From NCBI GenBank assembly GCA_026120185.1, contig JANUWF010001622.1:1674001-1738000 (forward strand): a stretch of 64,000 nt of DNA, written 5' to 3'. The DNA is from Voacanga thouarsii. Taxonomy: Eukaryota; Streptophyta; Magnoliopsida; Gentianales; Apocynaceae. This document shows, piece by piece, positions 48,326 through 60,864 of this stretch. Both the position numbers and the translations under genes were made by a program. Numbering within the stretch: position 1 is the stretch's first letter; each line of letters opens with the position of its first letter. The notes under the pieces were generated by a model. The model made no database searches. It was not told the origin of the DNA and worked only from the letters and a program-made list of their open reading frames with translations.

Positions 48326-48657
48326 TATTATAAAATTTGGATAGTGTTAGAATAAAATCTACACACTACACACTAATAAAACTCTAACTATTCTTTGCAT
48401 AAGAATTTCTCTCTTTCTTTTCTCTCACAATTTTCTCTAATCTTTCTTTCACAAAATAATGGTGTCTTACAAGCTTAGAGAATAGCTCTATTTATAGAGC
48501 TCTAATTAGTGGATTACATCATGTCATACATCATCTTCCACTAATCTTAATTAGTGGTGTCTCCATTAAATGGTGGACATCCATAAAAATCTTCTCTAAT
48601 TATTCACATAAATCCATAATTAGTGGAGTTTCCAATAATTTTAAGATATTCATAACA
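48326..48657 (-). repeat. 3' LTR of element B
   Basis: 332 bp. Preceded, in element orientation, by the purine tract read as AAGGGAGAA. Lacks about 22 bp present in the 5' LTR. Confidence 0.92.
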
Positions 48658-50700
48658 TTCTCCCTTGGATGTCCATCCATTATATAAAGAATATGCCTCG
48701 TTAAAACCTTACTAGATAAAAATCTAGTGGGAAAAAAAATCTAGTGAAGGAAAAAGAGTACACTATTCTATATGTCTGTTTATTACTCTCCCTGATGAGA
48801 TGATTCATTTAAATCTTTAAATCGACGCATACCGATTTTATATCTTAACTTCTCAAATGTTGCAGTCGGTATAGTCTTCGTGAAAATATCTGCAAGGTTG
48901 TCACATGACTGAATTTGTAGCACATCAATTTTACCTTTCTTCTGGAGTTTGGTGACCTATGTTGTGTCCGACCTCCTTTAATATATCCTCCTCGTAATTA
49001 CGCTTATGCCAGCTGCATTATCTTCATAAAGAGGAGTTGGAATATCTCTGATATATGATAATCTACAACTTTTTTGGATATAATAAATCATGGATCTTAG
49101 CCATATACATTCTCGATTTGCTTCATGAATGGCTATAATTTCAACATGATTTGAAGAAGTAGCTGCTTGGAGATATCGAATGACTTATTTAATTCCATTC
49201 CAATGTCGTCATGTTGGTGAAGAACTAAATCTTGCTAATAAATTGACAGCAAATGCACTATCAAGTCGTGTATTATTAGTAAGATACATCAATGCACCAA
49301 TTGCACTGAGATATGGTACTTCAGGACCAAGAAGTTCTTCAACATCTTCTTGAGGTCGGAAAGGACCGGACGATCATTGGAATACTCAATGGATGTGCTT
49401 TGTCCATGTCAAATCTTTTTAGAACTTTTGCTGTATATGTTGAATAAATGTTCTATTTGCCAAATGTTCAATTTGTAAACCAAGGCAAAGTGTAATTTTA
49501 CGACCATCCTTGATGTCGAATAATCAATTGTTTCTTGGAGCTCTTCAAGAGTTCTAATAAGATTAAAATCATCAACATATATAGCTAATATCACAAATTT
49601 CGAACCAGATTTCTTAATAAAAACGCATGGACATACCTAGTCATTTTAAATCTCGCTTTCAATCAATATTCACTAAGATGATTGAACCACATGCGCCCAG
49701 ATTGCTTCAGGCCATATAATGATTTCTGCAATTTGATGGAGTAATTTTCACGAGGATAATTTGTATATGCTTCTGGCATATGAAATCCTTTAGGGATTTT
49801 CATGTAAACATCATTTTATAAATTTTCATACAAGTAAGTAGTGACAACATCTAATAGGCGCATATCTATCTTTTCATGTATTGCCAAACTGATAAGATAT
49901 CGGAGTGTAATAGTATCAACAACATGAGAATAAGTTTCATCATAATCAATACCTGATCTTTGTGAAAAACCTTGGGCTACTAACCGTACTTTATATTGTA
50001 CGATTTCATTCTTTTCATTGTGCTTTTGTACAAATATCCATTTGTAGCCAACAGGTTTTACACCTTCTGATGTTCGGACTGCAGGTCCGAAGACTTCACG
50101 TTGTGTCAGTGCATTTAACTCCGATTGAATCGCATCTTTCTATTGCAGCTAATCTTTTCTATGCCGACATTCATCAACTGATATTGGTTCAGGATCATCA
50201 TTATCCTGTATAACATCAAGAGATATTATATACAAACATATGATCAATAATTGTTTCTATCCGATTCCAACTTCTACCGGAAGTGGTATAATGGATAGAA
50301 ATTTCAGTGTTACTTTCATCTATATCTAGTTCTTTGTCATAAGTTTTCTCTTGGTCTTTATCATTCTTTGCTTTAATATGATCATTTGGATCATTAATCC
50401 TCTCTTCTTTCGAGGATTTTTATCTTTAGAACCAAGAGGTCGGCCATGCTTCTGGCATGCTTTTGGCTCAGCAACTATATGTAAAATCTTTTGTTCTGCT
50501 GGAACTTCAATTAGAATAGGAGCATTTATAGCTGGCATATGCGATTTTGTTACTCTTCTAGAGTCAACAAAAGCGTCTGGCATTTGATTTGCAATGCTTT
50601 ACAAATGAATTATCTTTTGAACTTCAAGTTCACACGCGCTTGTATGCGGATCAAGATAATTTAATGATGTTGTCCAATCACGATCTTTCTTGTACTGTTT
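48658..50700 (-). pseudogene. Pol remnant (integrase end, RT, RNase H) of element B
   Basis: On the minus strand the frame 50583-50326 gives RRVTKSHMP and GRPLGSKDKNPRKKRG. Reverse transcriptase text follows near 50200-49650, with the YVDD region (LAIYVDDFNLIRT) at about 49590-49555 and RNase H fragments to about 48830. Much more broken than in element A: only short frames survive. Confidence 0.88.
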
Positions 50701-50959
50701 TTGTTCTCCCCCTAATTTAGGGAATAATGATTTCACAAGAGAATAAGAGAAAAGAAAAAGAAATATAAGAAAATGATAACAAGAGAATAATGATTACACA
50801 AGGGAATAAGAAAAGAAATATAAGAAAATGATGACAAGTAGGAAATGCCAAGAAAAATATCTCATTTTTTTTTGTTTATTTTACTTTTCCCGGTATTGAC
50901 TGTTCCTCTTCCTCTCTTGTCTTTTCTTCTCCTCCTACCATCTACCTCTTCTTCTTCCT

Positions 50960-50963
<4 letters not shown>

Positions 50964-51005
<42 letters not shown>
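50964..51005. repeat. TA/TATG microsatellite upstream of the RKD start (element B)
   Basis: (TA)n followed by GTATGTATGTATCGATATATA, about 60-100 bases upstream of the RKD ATG. The counterpart in element A is at about 45330-45365, so the microsatellite was carried along with the gene. Confidence 0.85.
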
Positions 51006-51065
51006 GATATATATTTCAGTCATCAATCATTAGTAAACATAAAAAACAAAAACTACAAAGCAGAT

Positions 51066-52403
51066 ATGGAAGCTCGTAATTCATTTGAGACATGGTCAAA
51101 TTTTGACTTGGTTTCTGCAGCAGATTTTGATGTATTTGCCTGTCCAAGCCAACCGCTTCCTCTTAATTCTAATGTAGAAGATTTTGATATGTTTTCCTTT
51201 CCAAACCAACCGGTTCCTCCTAATTTCAGGTGAGAAACCTTTGAGGGCTTCCATTTTTTTTTTTTGCTGGATAATGAAATTAAATTATCTTTTGGTTTGT
51301 TTTTTTTTTTAATGTAAATCAGTGAACATACTGCTTTGGACCAATTTGATCCGCCCATGCAAGAGACTGTTTTTTATACTGTTCCTCTTGATGCTATTCC
51401 TTTGAATGAGGATATGCTTGTACATGATCCTTTCTACTCTCTAATGGATTTTGAACAAAGCCATAATATGATTCCAGGTTATTATACATTTAAACATGGA
51501 TTTTGAATGGTATTAACTTTACTGATATTATTTTCTTTTTTTAGGAGAAATAATGAGTGGTCTTGGCAACGAAGTCGGAGTAAGTACTCATGAAATGCAT
51601 AATATCGAAGTTCAAGATATTATTTCAGACGAAATTCCTATAGAGAATAAGAGGATTAAGAGGCAGAGAGAGAAGAAGGGAAATAACTCCCAAACACTAT
51701 CAAGAGAAATCATTTCGCAGTACTTTTACCTGCCAATCAAGAGCGCGGACAAATAACTGAATATTGGCATAACCCGTCTTAAGAAAAGATGTAGGGAGTT
51801 AGGAATTCGTCGATGGCCTCACAGGAAGTTGATAAGTTTGGAGACCCTAATCCAGAATGTTCAGGTTCTCTCACACACACACTTATACTTTGCAAGTATG
51901 AAACTATGAAAGATTTATAAGTAAATAACCGATGATATCACTTCGATTTATAGGAGATGCAAAATAAAGAAGAAGGATGACATATGGCTAAGAAGAAGTT
52001 GAAAGAAGCCATTGAAATACTGGAATGTAAAAAGCAGTTGGTGGAAGAAAATCTTGATACGCAGTTGGAGGACCAAAGACAGAAATGGAGACAAGCATGC
52101 TTCAAGGCCAAATATAATGAGAAACTTAAGTATAATAAACTTAAGGGGATCATAAAATCCCAAGACTCATTTCACAGTAATTTCACGGCTAATTATGCTG
52201 CTAGTCTAAATGTTGGCTCAAAAGGGAAAGAAAAGGAGGAGGATGCTGAAAAAGAGGAACTGAAGTCCATCATTACTAATTGTTTGTCTTCCTCTAATGT
52301 AAATATTGAAAAAGAACAATTACAAACATTCATCTTAAATTTGTCAGCTCAATTACAAAAGAGCAACTATAAGTATGTATCCTCAAGTTCATATGAATAC
52401 TAG
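51066..52403 (+). pseudogene. RKD-type RWP-RK transcription factor captured in element B
   Basis: Four exons: 51066-51229, 51323-51477, 51545-51864 and 51954-52403. They join in phase to 1089 nt (363 codons) with GT-AG introns at the same places as in element A. It starts MEARNSFETWSNFD. A basic stretch (KRIKRQREKKGNNS) precedes the RWP-RK domain at about residues 158-206: [34 protein letters not shown] and the signature RWPHRK. Exon 4 has KKLKEAIEILECKKQL (helical) and WRQACFKAKYN, the block after the RWP-RK domain of plant RKD proteins. Two in-frame stops spoil it: TAA at 51754-51756 inside the domain (element A has GAA there) and TGA at 51978-51980 (A has GGA). Apart from these the frame is complete, and a TA microsatellite lies just upstream in both copies. 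Function of any intact relative would be nuclear transcription control; this copy can give at most truncated products. Confidence 0.9.
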
Positions 52404-52439
52404 TGATATGAATAAAAGATGTGATGCTTATTATTAATG

Positions 52440-53120
52440 GAAATATCTTTTTCCCTTATTATCTTTTTTATTCCCCTTCAAGTGGCCAGTATTTCTCTGT
52501 GATAAGGGAAATATCGAGTGTGTCCATGACCATAACCACGACCACTGCCACAACTACGACTATAACGCTGGCTTCTACTAGAGCCAATAACATTCACTTC
52601 TGGGAGTACTGTTGAGCCAGTTGGTCTGGCTTCATGATTTTTCAATAATAACTCATTATTTTTCTTTGCAATGAGGAGGGTAGTAATTAAATCTGTGTAT
52701 ACCATTTTTCTCGATATTGTTGCTGCAAGACAATATTCGAGGCATGAAAGGTGGAGAAGGTCTTCTCCAATATATCTTCATCAGTAACTTTTTCTCCGCA
52801 TAATTTTAACTGAGATGTAATTTTATACATCGCGGAGCTATATTCATTCACGGTTTTTAAAATCTTGCAACTTTAGGTGCAATCATTTATACCGTGCAGT
52901 TGGTAGTACGACCATTTTCAGGTGGTCAAATCTTTCTTTTTATCCACATGACATATGGATATCTTTTTTTTAGCATTTAGATGCATTTCTGTATGACATA
53001 TAATTTTTTCCAGAAATATCAAGGGTTACAAATTCGAGTTTAGCGAGGTTAGCCATAGAGATCAATAAATGCGTATATGTCTTCTGGCTTTGATAACGTT
53101 AGAGATTCGTGCTGATAACG
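52440..53120 (-). pseudogene. gag remnant of element B
   Basis: Minus strand. A frame at 52705-52478 reads LLIAKKNNELLLKNHEARPT and ends in a Gly/His-rich tail (GRGYGHGHTRYFPYHREI), as in element A. Upstream pieces of the same gag lie to about 53100, broken by frameshifts. Confidence 0.8.
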
Positions 53121-53474
53121 TGTTATAAAATTTGGGTAGTACTGTTAGAATAAAATCTACACACTACACACTAATAAAACTCTAACTATTCTTTGCACAA
53201 GAATTTCTCTCTTTCTTTTCTCTCACAATTTTCTCTAATTTTTCTTTCACAAAATAATGGTGTCTTACAAACTTATAGAATAGCTCTATTTATAGAGCTC
53301 TAATTAGTGGATTACATTATGGCATACATCATCTTCCACTAATCTTAATTAGTGGTGTCTCCACTAAATGGTGAACATCCATAAAAATCTTCTCTAATTA
53401 TTCACATAAATCCATAATTAGTGGAGCCTCCACTAATTAATAGAGTTTTCAATAATTTTAAGATATTCATAACA
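53121..53474 (-). repeat. 5' LTR of element B
   Basis: 354 bp, followed in element orientation by CGTTATCAGCACGAATC, the same post-LTR motif as in element A. Confidence 0.93.
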
Positions 53475-53479
53475 ATATA

Positions 53480-54109
53480 TATATATAAAATTGAGTCAAA
53501 GAAATAAAGAAAGAACAAGTTGGTGTTCACATGGAGCAGTTTGTCATGTAAACGATGGCTAAGCTAGTTATAAGTGCACGCATGCAGATAGACCTCAAAA
53601 GAAAAGAAAATAATAATAATAATAAATGCATAAATATGGTACCATTTACCATGCAAAGGAGCATCTTTTCCCTTGAAATTCTAGCAAAAACTGAAGCCAT
53701 TTTGAGGTTTAAGCTTCGGATATCTCTCTTCTACATCACTTGCATACCTGTGGTTTAAATAGGCTCTCACCATAGCCAGACCTTATCGGTCCACCACACA
53801 CATGGTTTCGCAGAGATCATACAGTGTCATATATATATAGCAGATGGAATTTCTAAGCGCACTGAACTCACCTGTCATCCTTAATGAGTAAGATACAATT
53901 CACAACTCGATATAGTTTTAAGAATTTAAATTGCCGGAATGAAGATGGGTTCATGAATGGTTTTTGTGCTGGTTCCTTTTTATGGTCAGATTCAAGCCAC
54001 TGATAACCAGGTAAAGACAAGTAAGCAATACCGCAGCTAGCTTTTGCCTCTGGTTGTTCCAACTTATACACTCTTTGTTTTGGGCATGCAAGACTGCGGT
54101 ACCACAAAT

Positions 54110-54145
<36 letters not shown>

Positions 54146-55800
54146 TTATTTATTTATTTGGAGAGAGAGAGAGAGAGGAAAATTGTGGTCATAAAGCCGT
54201 AATGTGTAGTTATGTGCATCATGGATGTCTCTGATTTTTATTTTTTTATTTTTTGGCTATTCTTCAATTGACGGTGAGCTCAAACCTTTTGTTGGTTTTT
54301 GCAGCAAAGCTGGAAAAGTCACTGGTGACCAGCTCACCTGGAGAGGGTCGCTTAAGTTCAGTTTCAAGTTTCAATACAGCACAGACAAGAAACTAAACAC
54401 ATGCAACCAATATCCTTCTCCTTTTTGCTTTTTAGTTTTGGGGATGCATGTGATTGATCTTTTCTTTTTCTTTTTCTTTATCTGTTTTATAATATAAGTT
54501 TTTCTAAATTCTTACAGACAAATTCAGAATTTTGAAAATAATACACCGTATTAGTTAAATTATTTAAACTTTTTTTAGTCAAATCACTTAAAAGATTAGA
54601 AAGTGTGATATTTAGGATAAGAAAAAAAAACTAGACAAATAAAATATGGATTTTATTATAAGAATATTACTAATATTTTTATTAAAAATTATAAAAATAA
54701 TTATATTTTGGAAAGACAATTTATTCTAAAAATTTTATATTTTGAGAAGAAACTAAACACGTGGTATAGCTCATATTGTATTCTCATTTTTATTCATTTT
54801 CCTTTATTTTTAATTTGTTCATTCTTATTTTTTTAATTTTTTTTTACACTCACTTTATTCAATTTTAAAATTTCATTTTGACTTGGTATAAAAAACTAAA
54901 GGTACATTTAACTATGATTTAGTTACTATATTATTTTTATTAATTGGAAAGGTTAGTAATAAGATTCATAGATGATTGGAACTTGTATGGCTAAAAAAAA
55001 AAAGATAATCTATTTTTAATTAAAATTTTAAAACACTATTCTTTTAAAAATAATAATTATCTAATTATATGTTTAATTGGAGTGGAAATACTAAAGGAAA
55101 AAAATGATATATAAATTTAGAGGTAAATAAGTAATTTGTATCATTTGATTAAAAAAAATATAAAGAAGAAATAAATTAAAAGAGGACATCTCCTTATCAA
55201 AAAAATAATCCGTCTAACACTATATTTGGGTTGACAAAGGAGGAAATGATGGGAAAAAAGGAGAGAAAGGAGAATAAATATAATTTACTTTTTATTTTAT
55301 TTGATTAGAATAGAAGTGATGTAAATAATGATTTATGATTCAATCCGTTTAAATTTAGGCATATTATTTTATTGACATGAAAAGGAAAAGTTCCCTCCTA
55401 ATATACTTTCGATTTATTTATTTATTCTTAACTAGACAATATATTCTATTTATTTTTCACTTTCTTTTCACCCAACTAAATATATTATAAAATAAAAAAT
55501 TAAATAACTTAAATGAAAATAATATTTATTATTTATTTTATTTTTATTTCAAATAAATAAAATAAAAATAAATTATGTTTATTTCCCTCGTCCGTCGCCT
55601 CACCATCACCCTCCTCGTTGGGATAAACAAGAACATTAACGTGACCACGATATTTATTTACATTGCCAGTTTGGAGACAATGCCTTGACTTGTTCGCGCG
55701 GCAAAAGGAATTGAGGCTCATATTTTTAGTTTTTTTTTTTTACGAACTTTTTTCCTATTTTCTAAACGTCTTTTTCTTCATTTTCTATTTTTCGACCCAC
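53480..55800. other. Intergenic, AT-rich, no gene recognised
   Basis: Contains a compound microsatellite (TA)n-(TTTA)n-(GA)n at about 54113-54177. Short frames at 53868-54107 and 54225-54497 show no recognisable domain. Very AT-rich from 54500 to 55560. Confidence 0.55.
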
Positions 55801-55960
55801 TTTTTAGGCGTTTACCTGGAGCTCCACCTCTTCGACCGTTCTGTCTTTCTTTCTCTGGCTGCTTGACATCTAAACTCTCCAACGATTATTCGTCAGATTC
55901 CGGCCATTGCTCGCCGGTGAGTGAACCTGATTCCGGCGAGACCGCATCCATCGAGTCCCA

Positions 55961-58900
55961 ATGAATCCAGAATAGTAAGCTGTTTCGAATTTTTGTTTTT
56001 TTTTCTATAAGATTAGTTATTCGCATTACTAATCATCGGCTCATCATATTAATTTTTCCAAAGTATATGTAAAAATATTTCGCTTATCTGTACAATTATG
56101 TGTCATTGATTTTTTCTGCCTTGCTCTCTTCTGATGATTCGTCACTTTTGCTTATACAAGCCCTAATTTCGGAATATTCAATTTTAAGATTTATTTCTGT
56201 GTTTGACTATGTGCTCTCTGTGCATTTCAATTACAGAAAAGTGATTTTTTTTTGTTAGAATGATGTAAGTTGTGAAAAATAAATGGTTTCATATTGTGTG
56301 AGTTTATATCTATATAGAAGAATACGCTTGGGTGGCTGAGATCTAGTCAGATACATTTGTGACAAGTGTTATAGAAGGTCTGATGATTGGAACTCTTTAA
56401 TGTACTTCTCTGGGACTTGGATTTGGTGAGAGGTGGGTAAAAGGGCTTCTGAAATCATGTTACGCATGTATGCCCTTGGGCTTTTGCCGTTGTTGCTCCT
56501 TTTTTGCATTTGAAGTTTGGAAGAGTATTACTGATTTGGAAATTTGATTCCTGAAATTTCTGCTTAATTCCTTAATGTTAATGACTTGGCTACTAGTTAC
56601 ATCTATGGTCTGTGCTATTTCAATGTGTATGTTTTTATTGCTGTTCTAGGTATCTGATAGAGTGTGTTAAAGGTGGATTAAAGTACATATATGAGCCACT
56701 TTGATTCACCTCTTTTACATTTTTTTTTTTAAATGTATGCTCTGCTCAATTTCAATGTGTATGTTTTTATTGTTGTTCTAGGTATCTGGTAGTGTGTGTT
56801 AAGGGTGGATTAAAGTTGACACTTTGAGCCCACTTCAATATACCTTTATCCTTTTTTCTTTCTTCCCCCTTTTTGATTGTTTCTTTTGGGGGTAGAGGAT
56901 GGGGTTTATCTGGCACTTTGCAGTTTAAGCATCCCATGCTATGTCTTACGCCATTATGTTCTTGTGAACTGAATGTGTAAACATATCTCAAATTGCAGTG
57001 ATTACCTGTTCAAGCTGTTGCTGATTGGAGATTCTGGCGTTGGAAAATCATGTCTCCTTCTAAGATTTGCTGTAAGTTATTGCATTGTATAAATCAAAGG
57101 TTCTCAATCTGTATGACTGTTGGATAACTTCTATCTTCTCTGGATTCATCATTTTAGTTTGCCAAATTGAATAGACGGAATTTCTTCCTGAGCATGGTCA
57201 GTATGGAACTGATGTCCCTCATTTCTAAAGCATCACTTAAGGGACATCTTAAATTCATTGATGATTTAACATTCATGCAACAGTTGTCTTTTGTCTTGTG
57301 TGTTATGGTGTTTGTCTGATAGACTGTAAAATCTGGTGCTAGCATGTTGTCTTAGAAGGAAACTGTTCGTTAAATAACAACTTGTAGTTGTTCTTTAATA
57401 CAAGAATTCAGTGACTCCTCAGGGAATTGCTGATTCTTTCATTCATAATGATTGAAGCGAGCAAAATTACATTAAATAACATCTTGAAGATTGCAGTCAT
57501 GAAGCAGTCTTTTTGACTTTTTTAATCTGTTGCTTCAGTGACAGTATGATTGGCATTACTCAATTGATCTGTATAATTTGTTAATGTAGTCCAAGAGATG
57601 CCTTCTTGTGCAGCTAATAGATTGTATGCCTTGCTTCTTACACCTTTTTGGTGAAACTTTCGATATTAAATTTCTTAAGTGTTCATTGATTGGGCTTATT
57701 TGTTTCATATGTTGCTGAATATTCCCTCTGAGTAAATTCCCTCCCTTTTCTCAAGGAAAGGGACCTATCACTTTTTACCAAAGGCTACCCTTTGGCAAAT
57801 TTCATGCTTACGTGGAGTGTGGCCAGCGATGAAAACTATGATAACTGAATTGGTCGATGATTTGTTTTTGTAGATATGGAGTAATTGTGATTGTTGGAAA
57901 ACTTTTCATATGTTTGAACACCTTCTTAGTAAATTATAATGGTTTTAGCATTGTTTTCATTACAACGGAACCTGTAAAGTTTTCTCTGTTATAATGCAGG
58001 ATGATTCTTACTCGGAGAGTTATATAAGCACTATTGGAGTCGATTTTGTAAGTGAATGATTAAGCAGCTGAATATAGCCTATTGATTTTAATGATCTAGC
58101 ATAAATTATTTATTCGTTTTTTTTTTTTTGGTAGAAAATTCGTACAGTTGAGCAAGATGGGAAGACTATCAAACTTCAGATTGTAAGATCTTTATAGCAC
58201 TCCTGTTTGTTTGTTTGTTTTTATTTATTTATTTTTAGTTATGTCCTTTTTCTTTTTCTTGGTGTGGTCATGCAAAGATGGCCCTGGGGTTGTTTGTTTC
58301 ATTCAAAACGAAAGAGGGAAAAAGGATTTCTGGATGATATTCCCCCACATCAAGATATTTACTTCTTTTAGATACTTCATGGCATTTATGTCCATGTTAA
58401 TAGCAAAACCCTCTATAATTGGTTGTCATCTATTCTCAAGTTAGACTTTTACCTTGTTGTGACAGTTTTCACTCTGGCTTGTTCTTTGGGTGCTTGGCCT
58501 AATGCCTAATATATATATATGTAACACTAATTTGCTATTAACTTTGTTAAGTGGGATACTGCCGGCCAAGAACGTTTTCGAACTATCACTAGCAGCTACT
58601 ATCGTGGAGCACATGGCATCATTGTGAGTGATGCACTCTTCTTTCACTTTGACTACTTATACCTTGTTCGGGTGCTATTTCAACTTGTCTGTTTATAATA
58701 GCTTTTCTGGATTTTCTTTTGCATGGCCTGTCTGTAGGTGGTTTATGATGTGACCGACGAAGAGAGCTTCAATAATGTGAAGCAGTGGCTGAATGAAATT
58801 GATCGTTATGCAAGTGAAAATGTTAACAAACTTTTGGTTGGAAATAAGAGTGATCTTACTGCCAAGAAAGTTGTTTCATATGAGACAGCCAAGGTGAGAT

Positions 58901-59605
58901 AGATTCCTTCTGGAAATTTTCTGTTATTTCTCTGGATTATTGCGAGAGTTTGACATGTTAATCAAAACTTCAACTTTCTTTGTGTTTTCACTTCATAGGC
59001 ATTTGCTGACGAAGTCGGCATCCCATTCATGGAAACCAGTGCAAAAGATGCCACTAATGTTGAGCAGGCTTTCATGGCCATGGCTGGAGCGATCAAAAAC
59101 AGGTATGTACCTGTTTGTTGCATATGTGGAAAAAGGAATGATGGTGAAGATGCCTAGGATGAATACTCTTTGATCGTTTGTCATATATTAGATGCTTTGA
59201 TTACTGGATTTCTTTGATGGTCTCCCGAGATTGAAATTTAGTGTACTAAGGTTGGTCTGAATCTGAATGAGAAAATGCCTTCTGTCTTCTTGCTTTTCCT
59301 AATTGTCGCAGGAGTAGTTCTTTGCATGGTTTCATCTTTATTGTCTCTTTGGGTCTGCTCAATCCAACTTTTAGTTGCTATATTACTTATCGCAAAGATT
59401 ATGTTACTTCTGACCAAATGGAATCTCCTTATCTAGTCGACAATTGCCTATGATCCTGTTTGGTTTATTATAATATATTACTGCTGCTTACTGTGATCAA
59501 TAATGCAGGATGGCAAGCCAACCAGCAATGAACAATGCCACGCCTCCAACAGTAAATATACGTGGTCAGCCGGTTGCCCAGAGTAGCGGCTGCTGCTCCT
59601 CGTGA
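55961..59605 (+). CDS. RABD2: RABD2 (Rab1/YPT1-type) small GTPase
   Basis: Eight exons: 55961-55974, 56999-57071, 58000-58047, 58135-58182, 58552-58623, 58738-58893, 58999-59102 and 59509-59605. They join in phase to 612 nt, 203 residues, the usual RABD2 length. The first exon codes only MNPE plus two bases, as in plant RABD2 genes. All GTPase motifs are intact: P-loop GDSGVGKS (15-22), switch I Thr40 in STIGVDF, WDTAGQE (62-68), NKSD (121-124) and ETSAK (149-153). The C terminus ends GCCSS, giving two Cys for geranylgeranylation. Rab1/YPT1 proteins bind GTP and drive ER-to-Golgi vesicle transport on early Golgi membranes. Small differences from Arabidopsis RABD2a include NKSD in place of NKND and [11 protein letters not shown]. 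No sign of damage. Confidence 0.97.
55975..56998 (+). other. Intron 1 of RABD2 with an internal imperfect duplication
   Basis: 1.02-kb intron after a 14-nt coding stub, a position where plant genes often hold enhancer-type introns. The text TTCAATGTGTATGTTTTTATTG(C/T)TGTTCTAGGTATCTG occurs at about 56620-56660 and again at about 56750-56785, followed in both by GTGTGTTAA(A/G)GGTGGATTAAAGT. Confidence 0.8.
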
Positions 59606-60864
59606 ATAAACTTCTGGATCATTTTGATGTGTTGGTGTGGCCATGGCATGTGGAAGTACCATTACAAATCCAACTTAATTAAAATACACTTGGTGTCCAA
59701 AACTTTGATATTGCACTTTTTCCCCCCCCTACTTCCTTTCGTGTATTGGGTGTACAAATTATCATGGTAGTAGCATTGTCACACATGGTTCTACTTGATA
59801 TTGTCTTATAGGCACATGCTCTCTAATTGATCAGGCTGTGTCAACTATTCGCAGTAGATTCGATCTCGCTCTTGGTGGATGGTACGCCATGAATTAAGGG
59901 CATCTCACTATCTCAGGCTTGACATTTACCTTAGCCACTACACCCGGCTAGTAAAACATCTGCTCGCCCTGGCGAATTGCCTTTTCCCCACCTGTCCATG
60001 GTTGCAGGGTCACATATGATAAGTGTCACGTGATCGCTGTTAATCTTCGTACCCGCTTGGGATGACATTACGTGAATTCGAATATGGAAACCGAGTTGAG
60101 AGGAACGGTTCTTTCATTATTGTGTTGCCCAAAGTAAAAGATAATACCGGCTAAACTAGTTGAAATAGTCTTGCTATAATTTTTTTTTTAACTACTAATG
60201 TTCAATAATGTTAAAATGGTTAATTCACTTCGTATTTGTTCTAATGACTAGAGCTTGAATAGTTAATTAAAGTAAACAAAATCCACATTCATACCTCCGT
60301 GCTTCGATGTTCCTGAATCACCACTAAATGGACAAAATATTCCTTACCCTGGCGCATTTAATAGCCACAGTTCAACTGGTTGAGTAACCGTAGGTGGAAA
60401 AAGTCAGTCATGACTCATAATTCAACATCCGTTCTTATTCCTGTGTCTGTTTCCAGAACGGTGAATTAAACGCGAAGATTGATTTTAACTGTCATAACTA
60501 ACGCATTTCCACCTAATATATCTCTGAGCAGCAAATATACAGTAGCCCATTCCATCTATTTCAGAACAAAACTGAACAAAAATAGTTCAAGTTATAACTA
60601 ATTGTCTCATATGTCCCAAAATTCAACAGTGCAAACAGATGACAGAAGGGAGAGTACAGGGTATCACATGAAAAGAAAATAAAAAAAGTGAAAGAAATTT
60701 ACATTTAAAACAAACTTTTTAGTACATAAAGTTCGATTATTCTGAGTCAACTTCTGCCTCTTAGAAATTGAAGGAAGACAAGTGAGGAGATCCCAGAGAC
60801 CGAGGCAGGAATGCATAGAGATGTGAAGAAATCCCTGAAATAGAAGGCAGGAATGGATAGCACC
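59606..60864. other. Region between convergent RABD2 and RGG-protein genes
   Basis: Contains the 3' UTRs of both flanking genes and about 0.8 kb of sequence in which I see no exon. A C-run lies at about 59722-59729. Confidence 0.55.

Larger units (their letters stand above)
48326..53474 (-). mobile_element. Copia element B carrying an antisense RKD gene (5.1 kb)
   Basis: Same family as element A, in opposite orientation. Its 5' LTR is at 53121-53474 and its 3' LTR at 48326-48657. Target duplication is ATATA at 48321-48325 and 53475-53479 (inside AT repeats, so less certain). The terminal TG at the 3' LTR's outer end has changed to TA. The order, read on the minus strand, is gag remnant, RKD segment (opposite strand), integrase C-terminus, reverse transcriptase and RNase H. 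The target duplication differs from element A, so A and B are separate insertions and not a duplication of one locus. Confidence 0.93.

Noticed and set aside
42812..53474. One segmental inverted duplication instead of two transpositions
   Set aside because: The target duplications differ (AAATT against ATATA) and each copy has its own complete LTR pair.
54225..54497. 90-residue frame that resembles part of a secreted or channel protein
   Set aside because: No recognisable motif; the frame is extended by a TTC/TTT-rich tract and nothing around it looks like an exon.
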